DNA from: Ligula intestinalis
Lineage: Eukaryota; Platyhelminthes; Cestoda; Diphyllobothriidea; Diphyllobothriidae
DNA: 64,000 bases
Assembly (NCBI GenBank): GCA_036362985.1
Contig: JAYGXS010000009.1
Span: 18,914,546-18,978,545, forward strand
Direction of reading: 5' to 3'
The notes under the pieces were generated by a model. It was not told the origin of the DNA and searched no databases. It worked only from the letters and a program-made list of their open reading frames with translations. Positions 1 to 12,923 of this stretch are shown here, one piece after another; positions within the stretch are counted from its first letter, which is position 1, and each line of letters begins with the position of its first letter. Position numbers and translations under genes: made by a program.

Positions 1-299
1 GCCTCTTGTTCTCTCCAATTGCGCCCTTTTCCTTCATATTAAGACACTATATATTAAAATTTGCTATTTTTTAGTTCGTGTATTATTTAGCTTTCTATAA
101 AATATCTCAGCAGCTTATCCAGAGTTTAATAAACATAATCCTTTTTTCCACTCAGTTGCTTTACTGATATTAATGTAAAAATACCTTTTTAGATACACGT
201 CTTTTAGGTGCTCTCTTCTTTTGCCACGTTACGTTTCTATTTTTAGTTTGTGTAATACTAAAATGGTATTTTCAGATTGGCAAGCAATCTGTTGAGCCG

Positions 300-592
300 T
301 CTATGAAGGACGATTGCCTTCCAGCCACTCGCTGAGTACCATTCACTGGCCGATTAAGGTACTACCTCGTCTTACTCTGACTTGGGGCCCATTCTTGAAA
401 CCCAGCCGCAGCCACATAATGGTTAGTAGTATAGGCAAAAAGCACTGTCAATAGGGACAGAGAAAACCAAAATGACCATTTCCGGCACACTAACCATCAT
501 TAGTTAATCATACCCCAAGCGGTACATTACCCGAGGCTCGAACCCGCAACGCTCTAAGTATTAACTCAACTAAGCGATCGGCGAATGTCAAT
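300..592 (-). repeat. tRNA-derived SINE-like repeat (left arm, outer)
   Basis: Read on the minus strand, about 590-525 resembles an RNA polymerase III internal promoter: an A-box-like stretch (TCGCTTAGTTGAGTTAA) followed by a B-box-like GGGTTCGAGCCTCGGG. About 200 bp of non-tRNA body follows, ending near 300. A tRNA-like head plus unrelated body is the usual SINE layout. Family not identified, and the ends are approximate. Mirrored at 41,237-41,530. Confidence 0.6.
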
Positions 593-599
593 CAAAGGA

Positions 600-800
600 C
601 TTCCATATCTACCGAGATAAACCAGTGAGATAATGAGCATGTGCCTGAATTATTGGGGTTTTCGACTTCTGATCAAAACGTTGCGGATCTGACCCTTGAG
701 TGGGACAACACTCAGGATTGGTACGATTGGCTGCTGATGGCTTATTAACCAGAAATGGCTATTCCAGTCTCAGTTTCCCTTGCTAGTAATGATATATGTT
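600..800 (+). repeat. Second SINE-like repeat, head-to-head with the first
   Basis: The body near 700-780 resembles the SINE body at 48,160-48,230: a CTTGAGTGGGACAACACT stretch parallels the B-box region, and AGAAATGGCTATTCCAGTCT parallels the downstream body. The head is badly decayed. It lies head-to-head with the minus-strand SINE at 300-592. Mirrored at 41,030-41,230. Confidence 0.4.
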
Positions 801-1779
801 GCTGGTAAACCAAGGCAGAACAGGACGTGTGACTTCAGTTTACGATTGATTAATTTTAGAACTTAAATAAAGACACCTCCAATGATCAATTTCTCTCGAT
901 CACTAACGGTACTCACTCCTTTCGCTCTGCCTTGTGTTTCTTCCTCGGACTCTGACCAATAACGTTGCCTAAAAAAGGCTGCAAATTCGACCTTCAGGTC
1001 ACAATTTTCGTTCTTTGGGCAAATAGATCACATGTGATGCAAAGAAGCATGACAGAAAGTCTATAAAAGGTCATATTATCAGTGTCATTGCGCGAAATTG
1101 AGTGTTTACCTTAATTTTCTGAAAATAAAACTTTTTGTGTAACATACAGCTGAAGTTACTTTAATAATTCGCTAAAATGATATTTCTTTTTTCATTTTTT
1201 AGCCAGATGAAGCTCAAGCATACTAAGAATTGACAGTTTGCGTATATATTAATGTTAAACAACCAAATAGATGTGTTACGGAAACTGCCTCCACTATCAG
1301 CTTACTTGAATCCGTGGGACACTGGTGAGAGGATTAGTCTGTGCCGCGACACAGTATGCAAAAGAACGCAAGCGGTGAATCACCGAGGCGCTGAATGCTG
1401 TCGTAAAAGACATGCTGTGGCGACATTTGCATGAACGCGATGTACAATTTAATGTGACCTACACCAACAGCGATGCACGTATTGAACATTTGTCAGAATT
1501 TTAAGAAAGGTATTCCCTGCGAAAATAACAGTAAATTCCTGACCAACAATCCCCTGTTAATCGGAATTCTTGAGGCGATGCGCAAAGAACGACTTCAATT
1601 TCAAAAGGGCTTATACAATGACATAGTCATTTGGGGTGAGCGCCATTTAGTAGATGCAATTTGCATCAATCCATTATGCACAAATTATAAGAAGTAATAG
1701 CTTAATTGCTAATCGGTAACTGTACTTTGTATCACTCTGGGTAGGAAAATAACTTTTCATTCGGCACAAAAGATAATAA
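801..1779. other. No recognised gene; short open frames only
   Basis: Open frames at 1,252-1,434 and 1,473-1,697 on the plus strand recur in the right arm (40,393-40,575 and 40,127-40,354, minus), because the DNA is duplicated. I recognise no domain in either. A third short frame at about 1,376-1,504 reads protein-like but is only about 40 codons long. The mirrored copies differ mostly at amino-acid-changing sites, which argues against coding. Confidence 0.5.
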
Positions 1780-3830
1780 GTGGTCTCAGTAAATGTAAGA
1801 CCAGCTAGAGGTCCTTATTGCAGCTTTCATGCGTTGCTGTTTGCAAGAATTTTGGAGCAATTTAAAATTGCATACCACTGTCCTGAAAATATGAAGAAAA
1901 AGACGTGCTACGTTTACAATGACGCATATAAATCTTCATTTATCTCCAGGAAAACCTCATTCGAATATTTATATATGATGACTCATTTTTGGGACACCTT
2001 GGATAGACAATTGCAGGAACCAAAATTGCCGTACTTATAAATGCCGTAAATCAGGCAAACCATCATCCACGCCTACGTAAGAAGTGAAAACAGCTCAAAT
2101 GCTGCGTGATCTTAACGCACTTAATGGCACAATGTATATCGTAACTTTTAAAAGCGACAACTAACGGAAGAAAATGACTTTTGTTGGCAAGGTGATGAAA
2201 CTGGCTAGACTGCATTGATGACAAGCCTAAAAAAGACCAGGAATCTATCTATTAAATTTAGTTTCTCTGCCGGGTGCAATGAAAATCATCCTCTCCGGCT
2301 TTTTGGAAGTTCAGGGGGCTAAGATTGCAAGCTTTCTTCCTTAAGGGCAGTCTGTAGGTTGACTTTGGCGAGGACGTTTTGAAAAGACTGTTTAACAAAC
2401 CTTTTCTGGGGCATGCGTTTCTGAATTATTCCCAATCAACCATATGTACTACCATAAGAGCAATGAATGGCTTCCAGGTATTCCTTTTTCAATCGCAATT
2501 TTACCGCTTTTTTGCTCCAGTTGAATAGGACATAATTGAAATAACCGTTTCATACTAACTTTGAATTCATTTACCAGTAAAACTTGATATGGCGCTTCTT
2601 AGCATTTTTTCTGACAAAACTAATGCGCACATAATTTGATCGCAACTGCTTTCTTTGGGCTTCATTTACTTACCTACTTGGATTGCTTTTAAGATAAATT
2701 TTAAAAAAAAGTTTTAAGGCAATCGTTACTACGCTGAGACTTAAATTATTCGGTAAGGTTTGTTATCATTGTTTGAAAAATGTCCTTGAGGCAAATTTTG
2801 AATTTCTTAATCTCAAAATATTTTATAACAGAAGAAGGACGAATATTATTTCATGCGTTCTTTTTGGTAAAACGGGAACCAACACAATTTCCGGGAAATA
2901 AATAGTGCCTCTAACATCTTAAGTTAATTCAGATTTTTGATACAAGACAGTCAAGCTTGCATAAGGAACAAAATGTCTTGATTTAAACTCGTTCTAGCTG
3001 CACGCTAAAGCAAACGCAACAGCTGCTTGTTCTGCGGCAATTTTCTCAGCGTGTTTGATTTTATACTTTTGCGAAGGACCTTGCGCAGGGAAATTAATTC
3101 AGTCGCACCTCCACTACTGTTTTAATATGTTTACCTCATTTTGTTTGCTGGATGTAACATAAACAGATTTTGCGAAACTCATAATTTATATATAGCCCTG
3201 CCATGAATTCGAATGAAAGTACCCTACCTCCGTTGGCTCACCCCATGTATTGGTGTTAAATGTCCGAATGAAAACTTCTGCAGTAATCTCATTTACCTTT
3301 GGGTAAAAAAGAGTCCTACGAAATTCTTACTTTTTGTGGTAGCCCTTTCGATAGAGCAGATATATTTTTTGAAATTGAGTACATTGTAGCATAGCGTTAT
3401 GTCTTTGCAAGAAGATTCAGAGCTAAAATGAAAAAAAAGCACTTTTTCTCGAAGACACAGATTTGGCGTTGACTTTTGAGTGTGTTTGTTCTAATTTTAT
3501 TTGTAAATGTAGACACTGAGACAGCACGATGTACGGCGCTACGTTTAAAAAAGGGTTAAATCATTGTTGTCCTCTTGGGGAACCTTTTCTATGTGGAAGA
3601 AGCTACTCATAGATCTGGGCGTGCCTGTCACTAATGAATAGTTTTTTCTTTTACGAGAAAAGCATCATCCTGAGATAAACGATAATTACGAAAGCATTGA
3701 TAACACGATGCCTTACTTTTTTGGATATTTGGCAAGCAAAGGTTTAAGGTTTGCAGTCACAATAAGAATATGGTCTTTGACAGATCGTACGTCTTAAACA
3801 CCAGTCGGTACAACTATTCGTTCTAAACAG
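1780..3830 (+). repeat. 2-kb tandem unit 1 (left arm)
   Basis: This unit and the next share the same landmarks about 2,000-2,011 bp apart. AGACGTGCTACGTTTACA occurs at 1,901 and 3,912, and AGCCCTGCCATGAATTCGAA at 3,193 and 5,193. Long matches lie between them, for example 2,860-3,240 against 4,850-5,240. By eye the two units are about 75-85% identical, so the tandem duplication is older than the arm duplication. The open frame at 1,780-2,040 pairs with 3,857-4,081 in unit 2. No domain recognised; edges approximate. Confidence 0.85.
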
Positions 3831-5840
3831 AAATCCCGAGGTGTATCTTTGAAAGCATGTTCAGTGGACGGTTTAATATGGTACACTTGTGTCCTAAAAA
3901 AATGACGAAAAAGACGTGCTACGTTTACAGTGACGCAAATAAATTCATGTTTTTATTCAGGAAAAACCTCCTTCGCATATGTTTATCCAATGCCATATTT
4001 TGTGGACACCCTAGATCCGCAATCGCTGGAACCGAACTGGCCATTCTTGTAAATGCCGCAACTAAGGTGCTCGTCAATTAAGTTGGAGTTACAAATGCAA
4101 TCAGCAGAATCGCTGCGTGGTTTAATCATATTTTATAAGATAATATATGTTGTTAGTTTTAAAAGTAGCAGTTAACGGTAGAAAACGAATTTTCTCGGCT
4201 TTATGCTGAAGATGGCTAAACGCATTGACGACAAACTTGAAGCGACCGAAAATGCATCTGATAATAATATTTGTATGACAGATATAGTTAAAATAATCTC
4301 ATTTGGCTTAAACTACGAAGATTTAAAGCTCTGTAGGTATGGCGCAGGCCGTAGGTTAGCTTCGAACAGGACGTCTTGAAAAAACTGTATTAAAAACATT
4401 ATAAGGGGCACGCGTTCTGAAATTACCCTTGATCTACTCTATTTTACACCTCCAAAGTAAGGAGGAGCATCCAGGTAAGACCGCTTTCATTGGAAAATTT
4501 ATGTTTATTGCTCCCGTGTTATAGGATAAAAATGTCATTGCAGTCGCATACCAAATGTGGGTTTTGATTAACTTTGGCTTGAAAACTTCATGTGGCACTT
4601 TCTGTGGTTTTTCTAACGAACATAATGCATTCTTAGTTCTATTACAACCACTCATTTAATTGTCTATTGGGGTATTTTTTTTTATTTATAAAATAAACAA
4701 AACAAGTTTTGAAGCATTAACTGCTAGGCCGAATATTGAAATATATGGTTGAGATTTAATTTATTGTTAGATATTGCCCTTTCGGCGAATTTTATATTAC
4801 ATTTCCTTAACATATTTATTGAGAACAGCATAACAAATATTTTTTCATGCGTTGTTTTTGGTAAAACAGGAGCCAACCCAATTTATGGGAAATGAATAGT
4901 GCCTCTAATGTCTTAAGATAATTCAGATTTTTGATACATGACAGTCAAGCTTGCATAAGGAACGTAAGGCCTTGATTTGAACTCGTTCTAGCTGCACGTT
5001 ATAGCAAACGCAACATCTGCTCGTCCTACGGCAAACAACTCCGGTTCTCAGCGAGTTTATTTTATCCTTTAACGTGAGAACTTGCGTAGAGATATAAGTC
5101 CAGTCGCCCCCGCCCCGGCGGTCAAATATTGTTATTTCATCCTATTTGCCGAATATAGCCTTAACAAATTTTGCTAAGCTGATATTTTATTTATAGCCCT
5201 GCCATGAATTCGAATAATTACGCCCCACCTCCATCGTCTAACGCCATGTATCGATATGCAAATTCCCAATAAAAACGGCTGCACCGATCTCTCATACGTT
5301 AGAATTAAAAAGGGTCCTAAGAGTTGCTCAATTTATGTGAAAGACCACTTGAGAGGGCAGATATATCTTTTCAAAACGAGTACATTTATGTATAGCGTTG
5401 TGTCTTTGCAGATAGATTCACAGCTAAAATGCAAGAAAAATGCACTTTTGCTAAAAGTCACACATTTGGAATTGACAGTTGAGGTAGTTCGCTCTAATTT
5501 CATTTTAAGCTTCAGCCAGCGTTGTACAACGCTTCATTTACATAAGGATTCAAACAAGTTTTGTTCTTTTAGGGGACGGTTTTATAGTGCAAGAGCTATT
5601 TCTAGCAGTGAACGTGCCTTTAGCTAATGAATAGTTTTAACGTCAAAGGAAAAAAGGTCCACAGATGAATGACGCTTGTGAAGATGTTTACAGCATGATT
5701 CTCTAATTTGCATATTTAGCAAGCGTGTTGCGTGTACAGTCACAAGAAAAATATGCCTTCTCTCCGGTCGTATGCCTGTAAAATCTGTCGCTGTAATATT
5801 TTTTTCTTAAACGGATTGCTGGTGTTGCTTCCATTAAGGT
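3831..5840 (+). repeat. 2-kb tandem unit 2 (left arm)
   Basis: Second copy of the unit starting at 1,780. It contains the longest open frame of the left arm (5,256-5,627, 123 codons). In the right-arm mirror that frame has lost its ATG (GTG) and gained an internal TGA, and the equivalent part of unit 1 is also closed, so I do not call it a gene. A possible third, more decayed unit beyond 5,840 was not found. Confidence 0.85.
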
Positions 5841-6164
5841 GTGCTGGACGTTTCATCGACAGAAATTCTTTGGAACAAACGAACATCTAGTGGCTGATTT
5901 GCAGCTTTAGAACATCATTCGGTGGGTGCAATCTGCTGATAGTGAATACTGTTTTCTGGCTGAACTTGCAGAGATTCCTCGTTTGCTTGCATTGGGCACA
6001 AATCTATTTTGTCCACATCTGAACCCGTATAACGTGCTTCGTAGGTATAGTAGAAGTTCGGCCTAACTCAGTTTTACTTAAGATACAATATGAATATAGT
6101 ATAGCAATTTCTGCAAGCAATCCTCATGACAAAATTTGGCATGGTAGTTTACCGTATATTAGTT
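5841..6164. other. Unassigned segment between tandem unit 2 and R copy
   Basis: Matches 35,630-35,974 in the right arm, where longer open frames (35,602-35,877, 35,768-35,986) remain. I see no family signature and nothing else here. Confidence 0.5.
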
Positions 6165-7240
6165 CATATCATTTAGATCCACTGAGTGGTTTAAATCCTG
6201 AGAGCGCTTTATAGTGAAGAAAGTTGCAGTTTTAGTTAACTTTATGTTATGCTAATTTGACACAGGGTAATGAGCATTAATTTTAGTGGTCTTGGGAGTA
6301 ATCTCATAATGAAGAAAGTTCTTATGCTATGAATGACGACAGAACAAACTTTTTTTAGTAATGTGCATTATGTTATGAAAGAACTCAAAAATAAGTTTTA
6401 AGAAGAGCAAAAGGGAGCATGTCAAGAACCTGAAACTTTTAACGAAACCGTTCAAATGCGAGTGAGGCCAGGTTTGAGGAACAAACAAAAGTTTTACAAA
6501 TTATGTTTTACTTACCTGTGAATTTTGTTCTTCCACAAAATGCAGCAAAAAAAATTTCTGTCGCATTTCATTTTACCGCATTATGTTGATAAAACAGAAC
6601 GAAAACTTTCAATGAGCGTGATCTTGAAGTTTATGTAGAATAAAATTTAGAACATGAATAAAATTTTTTGTACATTTTATTTTCCTCTTATGCGCTAAGA
6701 AAAAGAAAAAAAACAAAAAAATATGACTTCAAACCTTCACTCTGTATATAGCCACTCTCTCTTGTATCCGCATGATAAGAACAGAGACCTGAAGTAATTA
6801 TTTGTGCCGGAAAAAGTTAAGTTCTTGCAAACCCAGTTAAACTGAATCATTTATCTTTAGGTTAGTTAAAAACATTTCTCAAATGTCTTCACTTTCATCT
6901 TGAACTTACATTTCAAAAAGGCAGCATGCACAGAAATTTCATACCTGTATGTCAGAGAAAATGGCTGTTTTAAGGGGTAACATATATTTAAAAGTTTTTT
7001 TCTAGTCTTTGGAATAACAATATCAGATTTTTTGTTTGGATGCGTTTTTGCTCAGCAAAGAAATTTGGTCTTTTGAGGAATTTCTAAATATGGTCCTTAT
7101 CACCATTTTCATAAAAAATAATATACGAGAACTCCTTTTTTCCGGGAATTGATTTAAATTTATAAATTTTATTTTAAACGTTTTGATGTTACCGTTGAAC
7201 GTAACCTGTATTAATGGAAAAAGGCTTAACAGCACTGGAA
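6165..7240 (-). repeat. Dispersed repeat R, minus copy (left arm)
   Basis: R is a diverged repeat recurring at least nine times in the window. Its best landmark is CACTCAGTTGATCAAAAT. In plus-oriented copies it is preceded by a module with a TGCATTTTGT core and, further upstream, a module seen here at 7,020-7,240. In this copy the landmark (one change) lies in reverse complement at about 6,170-6,190, the TGCATTTTGT module near 6,535-6,545, and the third module at 7,020-7,240. The open frame 7,023-7,235 lies in that module and is not recognised. Edges approximate. Confidence 0.65.
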
Positions 7241-9439
7241 AAGTTGAAATGTCTATATGTCAGTAATTGTTCTTAATGACGGCAATATATCCAAAATATT
7301 TTGACGAAGGAAAATGCCAATTTATATAAAGGAACTGGTTAGGCCTTCTTTCCAAATTAGGAAAGATTTACATTTATTGTTCTGCTTGCTAGCTAATTTT
7401 CACGCCTTCTGATCTTGGGGATTATCATAATAATTTGGTTTCTCAAAGTCTTCATTATTACTTCGAAGTTTTCGCAAACACGTTCATTTCCCTATGCACG
7501 TAATGAATAGTCTTTTACAAACATAGGCATTTTCAATGTAGCCCTCGTCATACTGTATTTTAAGCTAAAATAATTTTGTATCTTTATAAAACTTGAGCTC
7601 TTGTTTAAGGTGTAGTGGGTGAGATGTAATTTCTTGAATTGTGGGGATATGCTAGCAAGCCTGTATAAACAAATGTGAATTCTCTTTTAATTTTAAAAAG
7701 TTGGATTTGTGGGCTTCATGCTTCGAAAATGCAATGATACTACTTGCAAATTGCTGATTAGCAAACAAATGCTTTCATTGTTATTGGGTAAGTTAAGTTT
7801 TAAGTGTATTTTAGCAATATATTATTAAATGGAGGCTACAATTTGTGTTGCACTGAAGAATAATAAAATTGCATTGCTACCAAAATTTCGACAACCTTCT
7901 CTCTTCAAAACTCTTTGAAATGTGAGCTAACAATGTCCGATAAATCACTTTACGCTGTTTGTGTTCGAACATCAGGCAGTTGGATTTAGAAGTCTGTCCG
8001 CGGTAATAAACCATGTCAAATATTCAATTAAAATCTCAAAGTCTCAAGGTGATTTAAACCCTGTCTATGTAAAAGGATCTTGTGTTATTCTGTCGCCTGA
8101 ACTGCGCAGATACATCCCTCAGTTAGCTGGTCAGCTGACATTGAATGCCAGCATTATACGGTTAAATTGATTAAAAAACATGTATAACTTGCCGCAGTCA
8201 CTGTGCACAAACTACGTTTTTGCGCGAAAGCCTTCAATAATACCAACAGTTTGCAAACAATTCTCCCTCATTAAGTGAGAACAAATATGGTTGCTCTGGG
8301 CAAGTATGGCACGAATTTGAGTATACGTGACCTTAACGTCAACATATGAATTTCTTAAATAAAATTTACAAAATACGCTCATTAGTAAATATGTTGCTAT
8401 GAAATCTTGGAGACGAGAACGTGAACAAAGTGGAGCGTAACATTCAATGTTTATTTTTAATAACATCATTTTGAGAGGGCACATAACATTCAATTAAAGA
8501 GAGATTAGACTACAAATCTGAAATTTCTTTAATTTTGGATCATTCCGAACGCAGGTTACAAATGTATTCGCAAAAATTATTAGCGTGTTGATCTAAACCG
8601 ACGTATTTATTCCACTTTTTCCAGTTTTTTGTCTTCAGGTGTTTTACAAAGTTTTTATTAAATCTCTACTTCACATATTTTGACGTTAAGCATATAGTCA
8701 GCTTCACTTGACTATAAGTGTCTGTGTGACGTGATCATTAATTTGCTCATAACACAGATCTTATAATATGAATTTGATTTTGAGATACCTTTATTGCTCC
8801 CCAGTTATGCAAGATAACGCCTACTCAAATGCATGATTAATGCGGCTCCTGCAACTAGGCATTATCACTAAGTCAAAAAGAAACTTAAAATTTATTTTAA
8901 GTAATACTTTTAGGTTCCTGGGGGTGTTGATCCAGCATTTCCTATGATACTTATTATAACTGATTAGAATGTACAGCACAGTGGTTGCTTGAACTCCTTT
9001 CCCTAAATATCAGTCAAAAGGAAACTATAATAGCAATTTGCAAAATATTCTCCTGGAAGTGTAGAGCAGGAAAACTATTTTTTTTGTTTTTAAATGCCCT
9101 TTGATCGCTTTGGCACATTAACAATATGTGTAAGAAATCGTGCAGTATGCCGCAGGTTTTTGAAATATTGATAAACCACTTGCAAACCGGCATTAACGCA
9201 TGCACAAAAACCGAAGGCAAATTCGTTACTGAATAGCAATCTACGAATTAATAACTGTTTGTTAAGAAAAACTAAATTTTCTTGAGAATCCGAAATTTCC
9301 GTAGATATAAAACTTGCCTGTAAATGAGCAATATAACTAGACACTACCCACTATTTTAAATGATAACAAAACTAGTTTCTTTATTTTTCAAGGCATTCTC
9401 TTTAGCAAAAATATTTAAACCTTACTCTTATTATTTAAC
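7241..9439. other. Unassigned AT-rich DNA between two opposed R copies
   Basis: Contains open frames 7,961-8,170 (+), 8,212-8,493 (-), 9,014-9,220 (-) and 9,090-9,344 (-), none recognised. For the 9,090-9,344 frame I compared about 230 bp with the mirror frame at 32,484-32,747. All 11 substitutions I counted change the amino acid, which is what non-coding drift looks like. Parts near 9,260-9,330 resemble 61,690-61,760. Confidence 0.5.
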
Positions 9440-10540
9440 TACAATGATTTACCAATGAAATTTTAAATGCTGAATAATTTTTCAGTATTTTCAGTGTCTG
9501 CAAGCTTCCGTGCATAGATCGAAATTTAATTCGACGCTTATATCAAAACCTTTTAAACAGTTTAAACAATTTTAGAGCATTTACCGAAAATATGAGCTTT
9601 TTAGATATTTTTCTGGTGAACAAGACTATGTGGACAATATTTTGAAATGAATCATCATACCAGATCACATCGTCGAGAAAAATGAACATCCACGACAGAA
9701 GTCTGATAAAGTTATTCCTTAGGTTACTATAAAAACTTTTTTATAATATGGTTCCTCTTTAAAAAGTACTTAAATTACATGTTCAGCTGCCACATTTCTG
9801 TGCATGTTAAGTTTTTTTCAAAATAATATCAAAATGAAAATGAAGATTTTTGACAGGAAATGAAAGAAAGCGTTTTTCTATGTATATTGGATTAGGCTCT
9901 GATTTAGCAGATTAATTCTAGGCTCTGCTCAAATCTTGCAAATTCAAAAAAGTGACAATATAAACAGCAAGCTTTTTGATCTACTCTTCTGTTTTTAAGC
10001 GAAGAGCATCATGTGCAATGTTTTTTTAATGACTTACATTGAGTGCAATTTGTTGTATCTTATCTTCATAATTACATATATGGACAGTTTTAGTTAGGTT
10101 CCATCTAAGCGATGTGGTAAAGCAAACTTTATAAAAAACATTTTGTTACAGGTTGGCAGCACAAAAATTTAGAAAATTCTTCCATTATTAAGTTCAGCAA
10201 TGATACCAAAGTTTCATTGTTTCCGAAAATAGATAAGATTCCATAGAATTAACTCAATTGCAGTTAATCAAATTCAGACAACATTTTTCGAGGCTGGAGT
10301 TAAAATATTTTTCCTTTTTTCGTTTTTTGGAATTTCTCTACAACATAATGGATATTAATAGAATACTTGTTGTGTCGTTCTTATTAGCATAGTTAATTCC
10401 TGAAATATGAGACTTATCCCAATTTGGCCAAAATTTATGCCCATTACATAATAAAAAAGGCCAATTTTCTTAATAAAAGTATTTTACGGTACGAAATCCA
10501 CTCAGTAGATCAAAATACCGTAACCAAATGTGTACTTAAC
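9440..10540 (+). repeat. Dispersed repeat R, plus copy (left arm)
   Basis: The landmark CACTCAGTAGATCAAAAT is at about 10,500. Upstream, the segment 10,330-10,420 (ACATAATGGATATTAATAGA and following) parallels 35,405-35,490 in the other R orientation of the right arm. With the minus copy at 6,165-7,240 it forms a diverged inverted pair centred near 8.34 kb. Poorly conserved beyond the landmark; edges approximate. Confidence 0.55.
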
Positions 10541-12923
10541 TATGAAGATACATTTCATCTCATCAATGTAATTGTCACTATATTATTAAAAAGCATGCAA
10601 TGAATAATCAGCGGAAATATACGGAAGAACAGAAAAAACGAATTAAGTTAACCGACCCCTGGCAGGGTTTACACGTGGTTTTTCTTCGCATAAAAGGCAG
10701 GCATTCGGGCCACTGATTTCAAGTGTTTCTAATGTTGCTTAAACCCAGTGTCTATGAACGGTAGGAGGATTTGACTTTATATATCGCATGAATTGCTTCG
10801 TCTTAGTTAAACTGCCTACCTAATAAGATTCAAATCTTAATGCTGCAGGAAGTCCCTGTATTCGGTTAGATTAACACCAACATTTTTAACCTGTACAAGA
10901 GGAGCAAGCGGTGGAGTAAATTTCAATCAAAGAAATCCGAGCTGGATGTTTATCGTAACTTTCCGGGTTAAAAATAGGGCTGATCGACAATAATTACCAA
11001 TTTTTTTCTTCTTTTTAGAAGGTATTCAAAAGATTTTGGTCAAGTGGCCGCGTACAATCCTAGCCCCGATCTGGAAGTCACTTCGTTCTTTTTTTTGACC
11101 GCCATTTGCCAAAGGAACTGTTCTAGTAAAATGGTTACTGGTGCTTCTTTTTGTGTTTCTGGCCAATGCTGTTTTTCGACCATATTTTTTTCTAGCCATT
11201 CGCGTCAAACAGCGGAAAAAGTCAGTTTTCCTTCCCTTAGTTGCTTCTTTTAACGCTACCATCTTAACATGTGTCCAAGAATAGCATCAGGCCTTGTCGA
11301 CAGTTTGCTTTACTAAACAACACTTACAAGCACAGGTATGATGGTTCCTGCAGTGAACACTTAGGGTCTCAAAAATAGACACTTTCTTTTATATGCATGT
11401 GGGAGTCCATGTTGGTTCAAAGAAGTGTGATAAGATTAGGTGTTATTGTAAATGCAAATCTAATTTCGCGAGTTTACGTTTCCTATCGGTAAATCTTCAT
11501 CAGTCCTTAACATTCATATTGCTATATAACTCAGTAAAAATATGCAAGTAACCGGCAAAAGTTCGTTCTGGTCGTAAGGTGGCGGTAAAAAAAATAGGTG
11601 CAGCGAGTAATCAGATCACCGGTTGGGCGGTACTGGCCACCGGCCACCACGTTTAGCCATGATAACTGCGGCGACTGTAAGACAGTCTGTGGAGCGCACA
11701 GGACTGGCTTGGTTAACCCAATGCCGCCGATGCGTGAACATATACCGGTCGCCTAAGCCAGCCTCAAGGTCAAGCCACTACAGCAAGACTAGACCTTGGT
11801 CCGTTATGAAAGCGCAAGCCAACAAGAGGGCACCATTATCTAATTGGCTGCAGGAAAATAAGCCTGCGCTTTTTACCGGCAATCGCCTACACTCTGGTGA
11901 CTTCAGAAGTCGTCCGACAGCTTGTGGTTGTGTGGCCGTCTGACAGTCAATTTACTTCTGGTTATTCTCTCACTTTTTCTGTACAGAACAAAGATGTCCT
12001 ACCACTCTGGTCTTTCTCTGATTTCGCATCTCCTAAGGACCTGGGCCTGAACATTGCGGTTGCTGGGGTTCAAATTATTGTACGTTTTGCAATACAGTCG
12101 CTTGGCATTTAGCTAGTAGACGCTGCCTAAGAGATGTTAAATAGTTTGACGCGACGTTAAAATTTCGATGATCTAAGTCTACCATGTGCACGAGAAATGA
12201 TATTTTCCTTAACCCTACTGCATGTTGTAATCGTTTTCTTTTGCAAAAACGCCGGCGCGGGCAGCCAATATACTCGTTTTTTAGGAACAGATGAATAAAT
12301 GCATAATATGTTTTACTCTACAAAGCCTTTTGTGAGTTGATAATGTTACAATGTGAAGAAATGTTTATCAAGTTTCAATGCGCGTTTGTCGCTTTTGATG
12401 TAGCACACGTCTGGTCACTAGTCCCACCGACGAATTTCTTATGATGTGGTCTTCCACGTCTCAGTATTTCCCCTTAGAGATTGGTGGTAAATGGAAATGT
12501 TCTGTTACATAGTCCCGAAAAATCGACCATTGTTTGCGACAAGGTCCACCGTTTGTTTCGCGGCAAGGTGATGCACGGAGGGTGATAGGCAACGGCTTAT
12601 AACGTGAGCAGAGAAGCAACATACATAATCCCACTGAAGTATGTCATAGGTTGTCATATAACAGAAGCGTAAGGACGGGTCCCATAGAGAAAGGGACACG
12701 CTTTATTTTGAAAATATCATTTAAACTTATTTAGCAAAAACGTCCTCTATTCACTATGAATAAAACAAGACACAAAAGCTGGAGAATCAGAAGCAATTGC
12801 CACTAGCTAAATGCTGCAGTTGTCGGCAGCATGGAAAATTGTCCTTAAGTGTTTCAAAAAATGAAGACTAAATTGTACTTCTTCATATCACTGCTGGCGT
12901 CTTGCAATGTTGACCTCATTATT
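10541..12923. other. Slightly GC-richer block with unrecognised open frames (left arm)
   Basis: The stretch 10.9-12.7 kb is visibly richer in G and C than its surroundings. Open frames are 11,026-11,262 (-, basic, 78 codons), 11,044-11,253 (+, opposite strand of the same), 11,623-11,943 (+), 11,897-12,112 (+) and 12,505-12,699 (-). The first has a mirror partner at 30,582-30,818 with 5 differences in 237 bp, of which 4 change the amino acid; both stay open. No domain recognised. It could be the remains of a gene or another mobile element. Confidence 0.45.

Noticed and set aside
1376..1504. Short protein-like frame preserved in both arms
   Set aside because: Only about 40 codons, and three of the four differences I saw between arms change the amino acid.
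5256..5627. 123-codon open frame as a gene
   Set aside because: In the right-arm copy the start codon is GTG and an internal TGA appears, and the related tandem unit is closed there as well. No domain recognised.
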